DNA of 64,000 nucleotides. It comes from Neurospora intermedia (lineage: Eukaryota > Ascomycota > Sordariomycetes > Sordariales > Sordariaceae). The translations under genes and the position numbers were made by a program. The notes under the pieces were generated by a model. It saw only the letters and a list, made by a program, of their open reading frames with translations. It was not told the origin of the DNA and made no database searches. Shown piece by piece: positions 1 to 12,302 of this stretch; the stretch's first letter is position 1, and each line of letters opens with the position of its first letter. Where the stretch lies: assembly GCA_037102815.1 (NCBI GenBank), contig BTPP01000002.1, positions 3,410,001-3,474,000 of the forward strand. Direction: 5' to 3'.

Positions 1-2497
1 AGAAATTCAATGTAGTCTACGCTAAATATACTATTTTTAGAATCTTATTCCTATATATAATTAAATTCGAAGGACTACCGTCGGTAATTTATAATATTTT
101 CTATATTAACCTCCTCTATAGAGTTGTTGAAGATCCTTTACCCGGATAGTATATTATAGATTTATAATTCCTAACTATTATAATCGAAGGAGAGAAAAAA
201 TAGAAAGTAAAATAGATTCTTTGTGTAAATAATTTTAAAGAGAAGGGAGGGTGTATAACCTATATAGTCTATATAAAATAGAAGGGTTTTAAAGAGATTA
301 CTTAAGAATTATTTAAAGAATTCCTAAAAATAGCTATATTTAATAAATTTGAATAGAAGTACAAACCTACAAATATAAATAACGGACTATTAGAATAATA
401 TTAGCGCGAGGGAATTATTCGTTTTAATAAACGTAAGAGAAGTTAATTATAGTTAGAAGCTAAGGCCCTTTTCCCCCTTACTATAGAAAGGATATAGGGA
501 GGTTAATCCTCTACTTAAATATAATTAATTTATAAAAGTATAAAAAAAATAGAGAACCGAAGGAAGAGTATAATTATAGTAATAGACCTTACTTGTAAAT
601 TTCACCCTCCTCTAATATTTTAATATCAGTAAAAGCGCGGCTAATAGGAGCCTCCTCTTCTATACTACTGGCCGGGGAAGTAGAACTAGCGGGAGGGTCG
701 ATCTCTATATTATTATTAGTAGTACTAGGAATATAGAGTAAGATAATTATAAAATTGATAGTAGGGCTAATTGGGGAGGTAATTTAGGCGTAAATAGTAA
801 AATAAGTTTAGCGAAGGGGTAAAGTATTAAATAATCCTTAAATTCCCCCCTTAACCGAATTATATTTATTTGGCTTTAGTACCGGAGGGAACGATTCCTT
901 CTAGGCCTATAAATTAATTACCTATACGCGAAGACTGTTTATAGTGCAATATAGAGATTTAATATTACTATAGACGCTATTTATATTACTAATAGCGTAC
1001 TATAAGGATTCTAAATAAATACGAATATTGTTAAATTCGGCGAAGGTAGTAAAATTAGTACTAACGATAGAAGGGGGTATAATAAAATCGTTAGAAGCGG
1101 GTAGGTTAATAATTATAGTAACTATATTAGGGCTAAAGAGGAGATAGTTAATAGCCGTATTATCGAGCCGATTATAAGTAAAGAGATAGTTACTATACTC
1201 TAAGATTTCTATAATTAAAATTATATCCTTATATATAGTAATAGTAGTACCCTTAGTATTAAAAGTAGGGTATCCCTACAATTTCTAATTGTAATAAATA
1301 AATTAAACTATATTAAATATAGGGAGATAAGCTTTATTAAACTCTATTTTATATATAATATACTTCGTACCGGAATTGAAATTAGCGCCTACGTACTTAT
1401 AATTACGAAAGAAATAAAACTAATATTAAGAAGTAGCCGGACTATATTTTTCGGCTGTAGTAAGGCCCTTATAATAAATTATTTTCTTCTATATATTTAT
1501 ACGAATAGAAAGTAAAATATTGTAGTATATAGTAATAGGGTTATTTTTAATAATATAAATTTTAATTCTATTCTAACGAATAGAAGGATTATTGAAAATC
1601 TTGTTCTCCTTATCCTCTTCCTTAGGGATAGCGGTAGGTTGGGTAGTAGGGGCCGGGACGGGCGTAATAGTAAGTGCGGAGGTAGAGTAAGTAGTAATAG
1701 TAGGAGTAGGAGTATAAAGAGTAGTAGGCGCGGGTTCGATGGGCGTAAGGGCGGGAGTAGGGATAAGTATAGGAATAAGAGTAGGGTTTTAATTAGGAGG
1801 AATGCCGAAGGGGTTGAGTCCGTACTATAGTGGTAGGAATAGGTAGTTATTATAAGGGTAATTATAAAGCTATTAAGGAGATTAGTAGTAGCCTAGGAAT
1901 TAGTTATATACCGAAATATAATTAAATTAGGTTCCAACGAACGAGAAGGAGAGTATAGTAGGAAGAATAACGAAGAATAGTATAGGAATAGTTAGTATAA
2001 AAGTAATTGGGGGAATAACTGCAATAGGAGTAGCCGGGGCGGAGGATTATAAAGTAGAAGTAGTAACTTCCTACTCGCACTACCAAATAAGGAATTACTC
2101 GTACTACGAATTATTAAAAAATATTATAAGGGTTGTATAAGAATTAGAATTAAAAGTACAAGGGCGTAATAATAAACTTACTATTAATGTTAAAGGTAAA
2201 TGTAACTTTGCGATATTTAGAGGGAGGGTTAAAAATTAAAGAAGAAGAGGAGAAAGAGAGAGAAAGAAGGAAGGAGGGAGGAGGAAGGTTAAAAAGAAAA
2301 GAGGAAAATATATAATAAGGGGAGGGGTATAGAAGGTAAAAAAAGGCCGGGCGTATAAGAAGGTTCCACCGGCGCTAGGGTAGGTAGAAATAATTATTGG
2401 GCGGGCAAAATTGTATAAAAATAGAAAATATGTAACTATTTATATATAATTACCGGCAATGCTTACGCCGGGGCCGGTACGGGGAGGAGGGGGCTAA
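1..2497 (+). mobile_element. RIP-degraded 3' part of LTR retrotransposon A
   Basis: The stretch is AT-rich and dominated by TpA, with CpA and TpG strikingly rare while CpG survives; this is the pattern left by fungal RIP. It holds no usable reading frame. It ends in a polypurine tract (GGGGAGGAGGGGGCTAA, ending at 2497) directly before an LTR, which identifies it as the 3' internal end of a plus-strand element whose 5' part lies outside the window. A purine-rich tract near 2240-2290 has a counterpart near 3650-3690 in element B, close to its own 3' LTR, so A and B look like relatives. No gag or pol motif is readable here. The orientation is inferred from the tract and LTR order. Confidence 0.6.
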
Positions 2498-2735
2498 TAT
2501 TATAGGATTACTACCCCAAAAGTTATATTGGGCTCCGTAGCCCGATTACTGCTATAGTCCAACTTGTAATTTATAGTAGCGCTACTCTACTATAGTATTG
2601 GTTACGTACTTACAGCCCCCTTCAAAAGGCTGCCGCTATAAACTCCACTTACAGACCTTTCCCCCTTTCCTCTTTATAGAACCTTATCGATTATTTAAGT
2701 ATAGTATCTGTATACACTCTACTATCCCCCTTATA
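2498..2735 (+). repeat. 3' LTR of element A
   Basis: This 238-bp segment starts TATTATAGG (RIPed TGTTATGGG) and ends CCCCCTTATA (RIPed ...TTACA), the same termini as the LTRs of elements B and C. It directly follows a polypurine tract. The flanking 5-mers (GCTAA before, GTCGG after) do not match, as expected for the 3' LTR of an element whose left end is not in the window rather than for a solo LTR. Confidence 0.65.
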
Positions 2736-3248
2736 GTCGGCTATAAATAATTTATAGAGGATTATTAATTTTAGATTATTGGGCTAGATAGTCCGCGTAT
2801 ACTTCTTTTTAATAGGTTTCTCTTCGGCGGGCTTCTCTTCGGCGGATTTCTCTTTAGCGGATTTCTCCTTAGTAGACTTCTCTTTAGTAGGCTTCTTATT
2901 AGGCTTCTTACTGGGCTTCTCGCCGAGCTTCTTATTAGGCTTTTCTTCGACGGGCTTTTTACTAGGCTTTTTACTAAGCTTTATACTAGGCTTCTTATTA
3001 GGCTCCTCGGCGGGCTTCTCTTCGGTGGGCTTCTTAATAGGCTTCTTAACGGGCTTTTTAATAGGTTTTTTAATAGGTTTTTTAATGGGCTTTTTAATAG
3101 GCTTCTTCTTTGAGGGGGTAAGACTAATTTTATTATTACTATCGTTCGCGCCCTTATATTTTATAAATATTATATTAATATCCCCCTCTCGCCTATCGTT
3201 GTTTTTTAAACCGTTATTAGATTCCTTTATATAATTTCTATAATTGTT
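2736..3248. other. RIPed target DNA left of element B
   Basis: This AT-rich, RIPed sequence separates LTR A from element B. It is one half of the locus that B interrupted; the other half starts at 11308. Apart from the tandem repeat at 2812-3112 it holds no supportable gene. Confidence 0.5.
2812..3112 (-). repeat. Degenerate tandem repeat, Lys-Pro rich when read on minus strand
   Basis: About 20 imperfect copies of a 12-15-bp unit of the type GGCTTCTTATTA / GGCTTCTCTTCGGC lie here. On the minus strand the units read as short Lys-Lys-Pro-X and Glu-Glu-Lys-Pro motifs, which may be the remains of a low-complexity basic coding region. The plus-strand reading as repeated Gly-Phe-Leu-Ile is a shadow of the same repeat. 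RIP changes have blurred the units. Confidence 0.55.
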
Positions 3249-3253
3249 ATTTA

Positions 3254-3512
3254 TGTAAGGGGTGCAGCACAGTTAGTATAGATGCTAGCCTCAATCAATC
3301 GATAAGGTTCTACGAAGAGGAAAAGAGGGTAAAAGAGCGCCCTCTGGACGGGCATAGCTAACTAACCTTTTTAAGGGACGTACGCGCGCGCACGGGCTAC
3401 TAAGTACCGCAGCGGCAAATAACCTAATTAATCGTATTAGCTACCGGCCGGTCGAGATTCGGACTAGCGAGACTATTAATTACTCTAGTTATAAGTAGTA
3501 AGCCCTATAATA
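3254..3512 (-). repeat. 3' LTR of element B
   Basis: Read on the minus strand it runs from RIPed TGTTAT... to ...CCTTACA and is preceded by the polypurine tract. By eye it differs from the right LTR at about 38 sites, all transitions. About 29 of these look like changes in this copy, concentrated toward its internal side. Confidence 0.85.
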
Positions 3513-5649
3513 TTAGCCCCCTCCTCCCCTCTAATTAAAAGACTATTTATAAACTTATACCCTATTATATATACCCCTAAAATTAAATAATAAACCTCCT
3601 CCTTACTACTACCTACATTATATTTAAATAATTTATATTTTTTAAATCGCTCCCTTTCTCTCTCTCTTCCTCCTTCTTCCTCCTTTAATAAAATTATAAC
3701 CTTCTATTATAAATATCCCCTATACTACTATCTCTCTCTATTGCCCTAATTCTCTCTCTTACCCCCTTACTACTTTTACTCCTTTATTACTTCCTTATAT
3801 TTTACTCCGTTACTTACTCTACTCTTACCCTATTTTTATACTAATATATCGGTAATAATTCGCCTAAAATATTTAATACTCCCAATTAGTCTAATTTCGA
3901 CTAATTTATCTAATTCTAATAATTCTAATAATTCCTATAATAATAATAGTAGTAAAGCTCCTCCCTTACCCCGCCCGCAACTCCTACTCTAATTCTTAAG
4001 AAACTTAAAATTTCTAAACCGGTTTAAACCTAGCCTAGTACAACTATAATTAATATTAGTAAAACTACTATTAATAATACAATTTCGGCCCTTGTTACTA
4101 AAATAATTAAACTTCAGCTTAATTAGTATATTTACTACTTCTTTTATAAATATAATTATATTACTACTCCCGCAGGCAATTCGGCTACCGCTTATTTACT
4201 TTATTAATATAGTAAAGTAATTTATAAATTAATTTCAATTTAGATTTAAAATACCTTTATAGCCTAATATACTATTAATTATATTTCTAGTCCTTAGTAG
4301 ACTATTTTTTTAACTACCTTTAAAGTACTATTTAATTTCTCTTTCTTAGAAGAAAAAAGTTTTATTCCTTTATAAATTATTCGTTTTACCTATTCCGCGT
4401 TTTAATTCTAATTTCTATAACGGCTTTTAGAATAGAATTAGTATTAAAACGGCCGTCGTTTACTTACTAAGTCCCGCTATCGAGCCCGGTAAATCTAGCG
4501 CTAATTCTTCGTTAAGAATTGAATTAATTAAATTCTAAAAGAAGATAATTACCCTAAAGCTCAATATAAATTAAATAAAGTAGGTAGCGGAGCCCCCTAT
4601 TATAAAGTCGATAAATAAACTTATTAATTAATATAATAAAAAGTTCGAAGAGAAGAAGAAGAAGAAGAAAAAAGCGGTTACTATTATTATTATTAAATCT
4701 TCTACCCTAATAGCCGGCCCCTCTAATATTTAACCTAAATACTATCTTTTAATTTATAAGAAGGATAATACTCCTAATAAACGCCCTTATACTAATACCC
4801 CCGCTACTACTACCCCTTATAAACTCGAATAATAAAATACCCTAATCCTCTAATTACTTTTTAAGGTCCGTCCTTCGGATAGTATTCGCCCTCTCCCCTT
4901 ACTATTACCCAACGTACGCCTAAAGAATATTCGCCCTTATAATATATACGAACCTATACTAAAGAATTTTATTAATAGTAGAAAAAAGGATATTAATTCT
5001 TTTAATATAAATAGCGCTATAAGGAATTTATTAAATAATAATATTATAAAAGATATTTAGTATTTTAAAGTAGTTTTAAGCTTAATCCGAATAAAATTCT
5101 TATTTAATATAGTACTACTTAAAAATCTTTAACTCCGTCTCTTAGTAATAATTCTATAATTAATTTTATACTATCTATTAATAAATTTATAATCCTAAAT
5201 ATCATTAAACGGATATTTCTTAATATAATAATTAAAAGGTCCGTTATTCGTTACTGCTAGGCTGTATTTAACTTCGAACTGGTTTAACGCCGCTGTCTTT
5301 AAAAATTCCTATAGTAATTCTTAAATTAAATTCTAATACCCTTTCTACTTTATTAAGACTTTTCTAACTACTCCTTTATATTTTTTTATAATATTAATAT
5401 ATAAAATCTCTTCGATTTAAAATTCCAATTCTCTTTTAATTTTAATAGCGGGTAGTTAATTATTAGTAAATTTTTAGCTTAGAAGGGGATTAATAGCAAC
5501 TCGATAGAGAAAATCGATATAAAAAATATTATAGATAGTTCGGAGAAGGCTAAAAAACTCTACTACGTATAGAGAAAAAACCTTAAAAATTATATATTTT
5601 GTATATAATTAATTAAATTTCTTTTTTAAATAATCTATTATATAATTCT

Positions 5650-6226
5650 GGCTGGGACGATGGCGGCCGGAGGAAGCCATCTTGATGGAAGTTGCGATGG
5701 GGAAGAAGGAGGAGAAGGACTAGGAGGGGCGCCGCAAGGGGGATTATATAGACGAGGGAAGGGGTCCTTGCACCGATGCAAATGGGGGTGGAGCCGCGGG
5801 GAGAGTGAATAACGGGGCGGAGGCATTTGCAAACGGGGGAAGGAGGCGAAGAAGTGGGGTGGGAGACGGGAAGATGGGATGGGGAAGCGGGGAGAAGGCG
5901 GAGGAGGGAACGGTGGGGAGTGAGCTGGAGAGGCGGCGAAGGAAGCGGCGCGCCGGGTTTGGTCCTATTCCTATTGTTCCTATTGTTCTAGTGTTGGGAC
6001 GACGCAGCGGTAGAAGAGACGAGATCATGTTCGCTGTGGCGGTGGGTGAGAACCGTTATAGCTGTAAGTAAAGTAGGAGCGGCGTGGTGAACTACGGCCG
6101 AGATGGAGCTGGAGGTTTTCATCCGGGGGCGCTTAACGCCTCACGGTTTTCCCCTCCAGAGAACTGGAGAAGGACCCCATGCCAATAGGGCACTATAGTT
6201 TATAGTCTGGGAATAAGAATATTATT
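5650..6226. other. GC-rich un-RIPed insert in element B, 13-bp flanking repeats
   Basis: About 577 bp of GC-rich sequence sits abruptly inside RIPed element B. It has normal CpA and TpG content, so it either arrived after RIP or escaped it as single-copy DNA. The 13-mer ATTATATAATTCT occurs on both sides (5637-5649 and 6227-6239), like a target-site duplication. I see no terminal inverted repeats and no transposase. The right end is A/T-rich (GGAATAAGAATATT). A minus-strand ATG frame of 94 codons (6028 to 5744) and an overlapping plus frame without an ATG match no family I recognise. A retroposed transcript or gene fragment is possible. Confidence 0.6.
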
Positions 6227-8249
6227 ATTATATAATTCTTTAAATTAAATTAAACTTTATCCTTAACTTAAAAATACTCGGCCGACTAGCAACGTTAATT
6301 AGCGAATTTCTCTTACTCTTAAATAACTACGGCTATAATTATTTAATACAAATCTATAATTTACTATAATTTTTATACGAACTAATAAGCCTACTTCTTA
6401 GTAGAGAGAAAGGAAATTCTTAAATAGGCTTTTTCCTTTATAATAGAAATTAGAAACTCTATATCGAAATTATATATAGCGAAGAAGGGGGATATTCTAA
6501 TAGAAGTATTAATACGGTTATTAATAACTAATTAGGCTATAGGGTACTATTTATCCTAATTATTTTATATATAATTAATTACTATTCGGAAATATATATA
6601 TATCTTTTAATTTATTCGTTTAGAACCGCCGTCGGTTTATAGGTAATAAACTATACTTAGAAGGCGCTTAATATTAAAAAGCTTATAAAACTTCGCCTAG
6701 AACCGGCTAATCCAATTTAACCCTCAATCGTTTATAATAGACCGTAAAAAGCTATAATAACGTATAAAATATTATAAGAAACGCTCGGTATACAACTCGG
6801 CTTCTATTAATAATATTAATTCTAATATTATACTCTTATTTAACTAATCTTTAATTACTTAAAAATAAATATTATTATTAACCTTAAGAAAATCTATAAT
6901 AAAGTCTATCTATATTTCTCTATTGAACTAATCTAGTATAAATAATAATTATATTAAACTTTATTTCTACTCTTTCTATACCTTCGTAGAACTATAAATA
7001 TAATAATTACGAAGGAACTACTATATATAGGTATTTAATAACGGCCAATAGAAGTACTAATTAAACGTAATTATCGTACCCTTATAATTAAAATAATTAA
7101 AGATATATAAATTGTAAATTACCTATATTAGAGTAGTATAAAGTATATTAAATTATTAGGACTAGTTTATAAGGTTTACAACGTTAGACTTAATATATAT
7201 TGGAGCCCTTAGGATCTAGAGACAGCCCTAGTAGAGGAAGCGGCTTCTAAAATTAATATTATAATCCGCAATCTAAATCTTCAATTTCAATACTAAATTA
7301 AAGTATTTATTATTATTCTAAATTACAATTTTAACTTATTAATAAAAATAATCTTTCAACGCTATTTAATTCCAAAACTACTACAAATCCGAATCTTCAA
7401 ATATTTATATACCCTCCCGCCCGGAGAAGATTACCTAGGATACTAAGATCCGAAGCGGCGAATATTTTTCTAGTATAAAACTTAAGATTATTTATAAATT
7501 ACAAACTTCCTAATCCTCCTCTATCGGTATATCTTATTCCCTACGAAAGAATATATTAAGGATTATACCTTCCTTCCCCGGCCGGTATTTAATATTAAAG
7601 TTAAAACGGGATAAATATTTAGCCTACTACGCCTAACGTTCTAAAAGCCGTTATATTTTTATAAAATATTTAAAGTTATAATAGTCTATTAAATTAGTAA
7701 AGGATTTATAGCTCTATAGTTCCGCTAATTATTATTCTAAATAATTAATAATCGCTAATATTTCTTTATTATAAATTAAATAGTTCTATTTAATAACGTT
7801 GAACTTCTATAAATAGTATCCTACAACTGTACGCTTCCTAATACTATTAACCTCTTAAAAAATAATTCCCCCGAACGTAAAGCCGTTACAATCCGTTTTA
7901 AAAAACGTCTTCTTATCCGGATTAAACTTAATAAGAATTAGAGCCTAAATAAATAATATTTTTAATAATTAAAAGGCGGCTTCGTATTCTTTTATCTATT
8001 CAAATATTACTCTTTTATTAATTAATATTATAAGGGGGGTTATAATTTTAGAGAATTAAAGTATAAATATTCTATAATAATTAATAAATTTAAAGAAACT
8101 ACGTATACCCTTCTAAAAGGTAGGAGGCAACTATTTAAAAATCGTTTTAATCTTTTTAGGGTTAGTTTAAACTCTAATACTAATATAAATAATAAACCCG
8201 AAATATTTAACCTTTTTAATAACAAACTTATACTTATTTAAATTAAAAT

Positions 8250-8460
8250 ATAATCTAGCGTTTAAAAGCTTCTATAATATAAAATAAATTTTAATTTCGT
8301 AATCTACTTTAGAACCCGAAGTATAAATAAAAACGTCGTTTATATACGCTATATAGAATTTATTTAAATATTCTTATAAAATAAAATTAATATACTATTA
8401 AAAAGTCGCTAGGGTGCCTATTAATTTGAAGGGGACGACCAACTACTCGAATAAATTATA
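8250..8460 (-). pseudogene. Reverse transcriptase remnant of element B
   Basis: On the minus strand the segment FE*LVVPFKL is followed, about 80 bases further on, by AYINDVFIY. These match the Gypsy-type RT blocks that normally read FEWLVMPFGL and YxDD. The differences are stop codons and Asp-to-Asn changes of the kind produced by G-to-A and C-to-T transitions. The catalytic aspartates are damaged, so this copy is dead. Confidence 0.7.
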
Positions 8461-11043
8461 GTAAATCCTAAATACTATTTTCCACTCCTTTCCTATAGTT
8501 ATATAAATTTTATAGAAAGCCTATATAATATTAATTTTAATATACTACTTTACTCCCTTTAAAATATAGAACGTCTCTTTAATAAATAGTAATAAATACT
8601 AGTCTGTTCGAGTAATAGCGTTTAAGGCTTAATAATTATAGTAAAAATAGAGGCCGCCGCCTAGCTTCCAAATGAATAATATAGAGGTACCCGCTTTAGA
8701 ATTACTTACTCTAATAAACCCTTTATCTAATAAATCCTTTAATATCTTCTTTAGGATAAGAAATTCTTCGTAGGTTATATTATATAATAGGTTAAAAGGT
8801 AAGGGAAGCTCCTTACCGTTGGGTCCTTTCTTAATTTCAATATAATAATTAATACTAAAGTAATAGGGATTCTGTTTATTAATGTTCTCTTTTATTTACA
8901 ATAGAAGGAAGTCGTAATATACTAAGGGAATTATCTTCTCGAATTATTCTTTAATATAGACCTTCTTTAATTGTAGCGCCTTCTCTATATCCTTTAAATT
9001 AATTATATATATAATTTCCTCAGCCGCTTCGCTACTAAACTCCTTTTATAAATAGCGAATATAGCCTACAAAAGTAATAGTAAATACGTAAGTAATAGAT
9101 TTAATATTTTTAATAAAATTTATATCTAATATCTATTCTCCTCCAATATATAGGACCTAATAGTCTATAACGCCTAAGTATATCCTCTTCTTATAAAAAA
9201 TAGAATATACTTTTATTACTTTTAATTACAATTTGCTTAGGATAATAGGGAATTCTAAAAAGAGGATAATATACGTATATACTAAATATATGTACTTATT
9301 AACCTTAGTAAGGAAATAAATAAGCCCTTAAATAATAGTTCCCTCTATAGTAGCGGAGGTTCCTTTTATATAGCGAAGTTTAATAGAAATAATAGGAATA
9401 TTAAAATTTTTAATAACCTTCTTACTAATTATAATATAGTACTAGCAACCCTTATTAATAAAAGTGTAAAATAAATTACAATCGTTAATAATAAGTAGAA
9501 TTAATATAAATTCTATTTCTATTTATAATTTGAATTTAAATTCTTCTACCTTACTTAATACCTTTAAGGGCTCTAAGGCCCAATTTCGCTCCGGAATTAC
9601 TCTTTTCTTTATTTAAGGATAGAATTTAATTCTTCGTCCTCTTCTAATAATGGAAGAATCTCTATAATAATAATTTAAATATAAATATTATTATTCGGGG
9701 GGACTATTAACAAATAGGGATAATTATTTATATAGTAATTAGAAGTTTTATAATAGAAATATAAATTATTATTCTTATACTTCTAATACTCTTTATTAAA
9801 GACTTATTTAATACGCCTAAGGGAAGTAAATAAATTTAAACCGCCTCGCCCTCAATTACTACAACCCCTAATAAATATATTAATGCGAATAATTCCTATA
9901 ATAATATTACTATTAATATCCGTAATATAATTCTTAAATAAATTCGAAGGTAGAGTAAAAGACTATTAATATTAGTTATTAGGCTTTAGAGTATTAATAT
10001 AGGACGCAGAGAAATAAAAGCTACTATTCTAAGTAGAGTAACTCCGTTAATTATAAAAGTATTTATAATAGTCTTCCTTAAATTCAAACGTATACTCATA
10101 ACCGGCAATATAGTACTATATCTAAACTACACACGTACAGTAATCGTCTAAAAGGTCTATTAAGAAGAATTTATTATAAAATTTCTTATTAATTATATAA
10201 TGGAAATATACTAGCTTAGCCGGGCTCTCCCAATTATAACCGCTGGCTTTTAGGAACTTATTATTGAAAATAGTAAAGAAAGTTACGAACGGCTCTCTAT
10301 CTTTCTAATAAAAGTAAAAAAGTTTATTAAAAATAATATCCCTATTCTAATACAAACCGAAAATTACTTAAATCTAATTGAATAAAGCTATAAGATCTTC
10401 TTTACTACGGGCGGTCTTACTAATCTAAAACCCTTCGAATTATAATTACTTATTATTGAGGAGCGTATTAAGAATTTTATACTACGTAGCGTTATAATTA
10501 ATATAAAACCCGGCCTTAATATTAATATTATATATTTTAATAAGCTTATTATAATAAAAAAGGAATATATAAAGCTACCTATCCTACTTAGGGAGCTTAA
10601 GAGGCTTTCTTCTATATAAGGTAGTACTATAATTATTATTTTAATTAATAGAGGTATTTAAAGCGGGAATATTAAAATTTACCGTTCGGCTTAAAGTATC
10701 CGCGAGTAGGAAGTTTAAACGTAGAGTAAGGATAGGATTAGAATTAGAATTAAAGAGAAGGGATTTAATACAATTATAAAGAGAGGTACTACTATTTAAT
10801 ACTCTAATAAAACTCTTTATAAGGCTATCGCTAGGGGTATTACCGCTAGTATTTTATTAATTACTATTTTAGGAATTATAAAACTCCTTTATATTATTGA
10901 GGTCTATATCGTTAAATCCGATTATAGTAATTAATAAATACTGTAATACCGCGCTATAAACTATTAACCGTCTTTAATTCCGCTTTACTATTCCGCTACT
11001 AAATTCTATTATATCCGCTAGTAAAAATAATAGTAGAACCTAA

Positions 11044-11302
11044 TATAAGGGGTATAACACAGTTAGTACAAATACTAGCCTCAATCAATCGATAAGGTTC
11101 TACGAAGAGGAAAAGAGGGTAAAAGAGCGCCCTCTAGACGGACATAGCCAACTAACCTTTTCAAGGGACGTGCGCGCGCGCACGGGCCACTGGGTGCCAC
11201 AGCGGCAAGCAACCTAATTGGTCGTATTAGCTGCCGGCCGGTCGAGACTCGGACTGGCGAGACTGCCAGTTACTCCAGCCACGGGCAGCAAGCCCCATAA
11301 CA
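11044..11302 (-). repeat. 5' LTR of element B
   Basis: This copy pairs with 3254-3512. On the minus strand it starts TGTTATGGGGCTTGCTGCCC, with an intact TG terminus, and ends CCTTATA. Its outer 60 bp or so keep C and G at every site where the left LTR has T or A, so it is much less RIPed there than its partner. Confidence 0.85.
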
Positions 11303-11307
11303 ATTTA

Positions 11308-12302
11308 TTATAAAATCCTATTTAATTAATAGTTTATCCTCCTTACTAGGCGGTTTATTATTATAATTTTCGCTCTAGCTTTTAATTTTAATATTATTAT
11401 CCTCTGTAGAAATCTAAGCCTCGGCTTCGTCGGCCTCGGCCTTATCCTCGTCGGTTGCTCCAACTTTATTAACTTTATTAATATTATTTATATTATTAAC
11501 CTCGTTGGTATTATTATCTTTATTGGTATTATTGTCCTCGTCGGTTGCCCCGGCCTTGTAGGTCTCGTCGGCCTCGTTAGTTACCCCGGCCTCGATACTA
11601 GACTATAAATTTAATTCTTTATATATAATATTATCTTTATAACGATTAGGTCTAGTATATACAATCTAAGAGCGAAATAGTTTAGTAGTAGTAATAATAG
11701 TAATAGTATTATTAATAGTATCCTTCTAGGATTAGGTTTAAATTTAATATTTAAGGGTAGCCTTCGTACGGATTAGTAACCCCCTCTAAGAGTTGGAACT
11801 ACTCTTCTTCTAAGGGCCGGCGGTAATATTCGCTTTAGAATTAGCTTTAGAGGAAGTAGGGGTGTAAATAGAAGGAGGGGTTTTAATAGGCTTAGTTATA
11901 CGGGCTATATTATTAAAGGTCGTAATAGTACCTCTAGTACTAAAAGGGGGGGGGAGATAGAAAAGGTAATAAGAAGAAAGAGAAGGAAATATTAGGATTT
12001 ATAAATAACCTTGTCTTTTATATACGATAATTAATAATATTAATTACTATAGTTTAATTAATGCGGACTTAATTATCTACCCGGTAATTAATAGAAATAG
12101 GGACTTCAATACTATACTAAACATATATAAATAGAACTAAGCCCTTCAATACTATACCAAGCATTACAATTTCATTACTGCCATACTGCTATACTGCGCT
12201 CCCGCGTTCGGATGCTAGTAAACTAGTATTAACGAACGCAACGCAGTAAGAGTATTTAAGAGGTCTTAGCGTACCTTAACCTTATATTATTGTGCAGATT
12301 CT
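11308..12302. other. RIPed flank right of element B with Asp/Asn/Ala-type tandem repeat
   Basis: This is the other half of the locus that B split. It is AT-rich and RIPed, with no intact gene. At about 11418-11595 it holds an imperfect tandem repeat of units such as CCTCGTCGGTTGC and TTATTAACTTTATT. On the minus strand these read as repeated Asp-Glu-Ala, Gly-Ala-Thr-Asp-Glu and Asn-Asn-Thr-Asn motifs. AT content falls steadily from about 12150 into the gene island. Confidence 0.55.
12193..12247. repeat. Imperfect inverted repeat at the AT-rich/gene-island boundary
   Basis: ACTGCGctcccGCGTTCG on the left faces CGAACGCaACGCAGT on the right across a 22-base spacer that contains the near-palindrome CTAGTAAACTAG. 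The arms could form a hairpin with a small bulge. It lies where RIPed DNA gives way to normal composition. It could be the end of a small decayed element; no target duplication is evident. Confidence 0.45.

Larger units (their letters stand above)
3254..11302 (-). mobile_element. LTR retrotransposon B (Gypsy-like), complete but RIPed
   Basis: Two 259-bp direct repeats (3254-3512 and 11044-11302) bound an 8,049-bp element flanked by the perfect 5-bp duplication ATTTA (3249-3253 and 11303-11307). Coding orientation is minus. Near 8402-8451 the minus strand reads FE*LVVPF followed by a GTLA-like stretch, and near 8325-8352 it reads AYINDVFIY, a RIPed form of the reverse transcriptase YxDD box. 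A polypurine tract lies inside the left LTR (minus strand, 3513-3530), so the left LTR is the 3' LTR. No frame is intact. A GC-rich insert interrupts it at 5650-6226. Confidence 0.85.

Noticed and set aside
2498-2735. Solo LTR
   Set aside because: The flanking 5-mers differ and a polypurine tract precedes it, so it is better explained as the 3' LTR of an element that enters from the left.
2812-3112. CRISPR-like array
   Set aside because: The units are 12-15 bp, contiguous and degenerate with no spacers, in a fungal genome; this is a coding-type tandem repeat.
3025-3234. Plus-strand repeat peptide of Gly-Phe-Leu-Ile units
   Set aside because: It is the complementary reading of the Lys-Pro tandem repeat in RIPed DNA and has no gene context.
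5744-6071. Two opposite frames in the GC-rich insert
   Set aside because: The plus frame lacks an ATG and the minus frame is Pro/Arg/Ser-rich as expected from GC-rich DNA. Neither matches a family I know.
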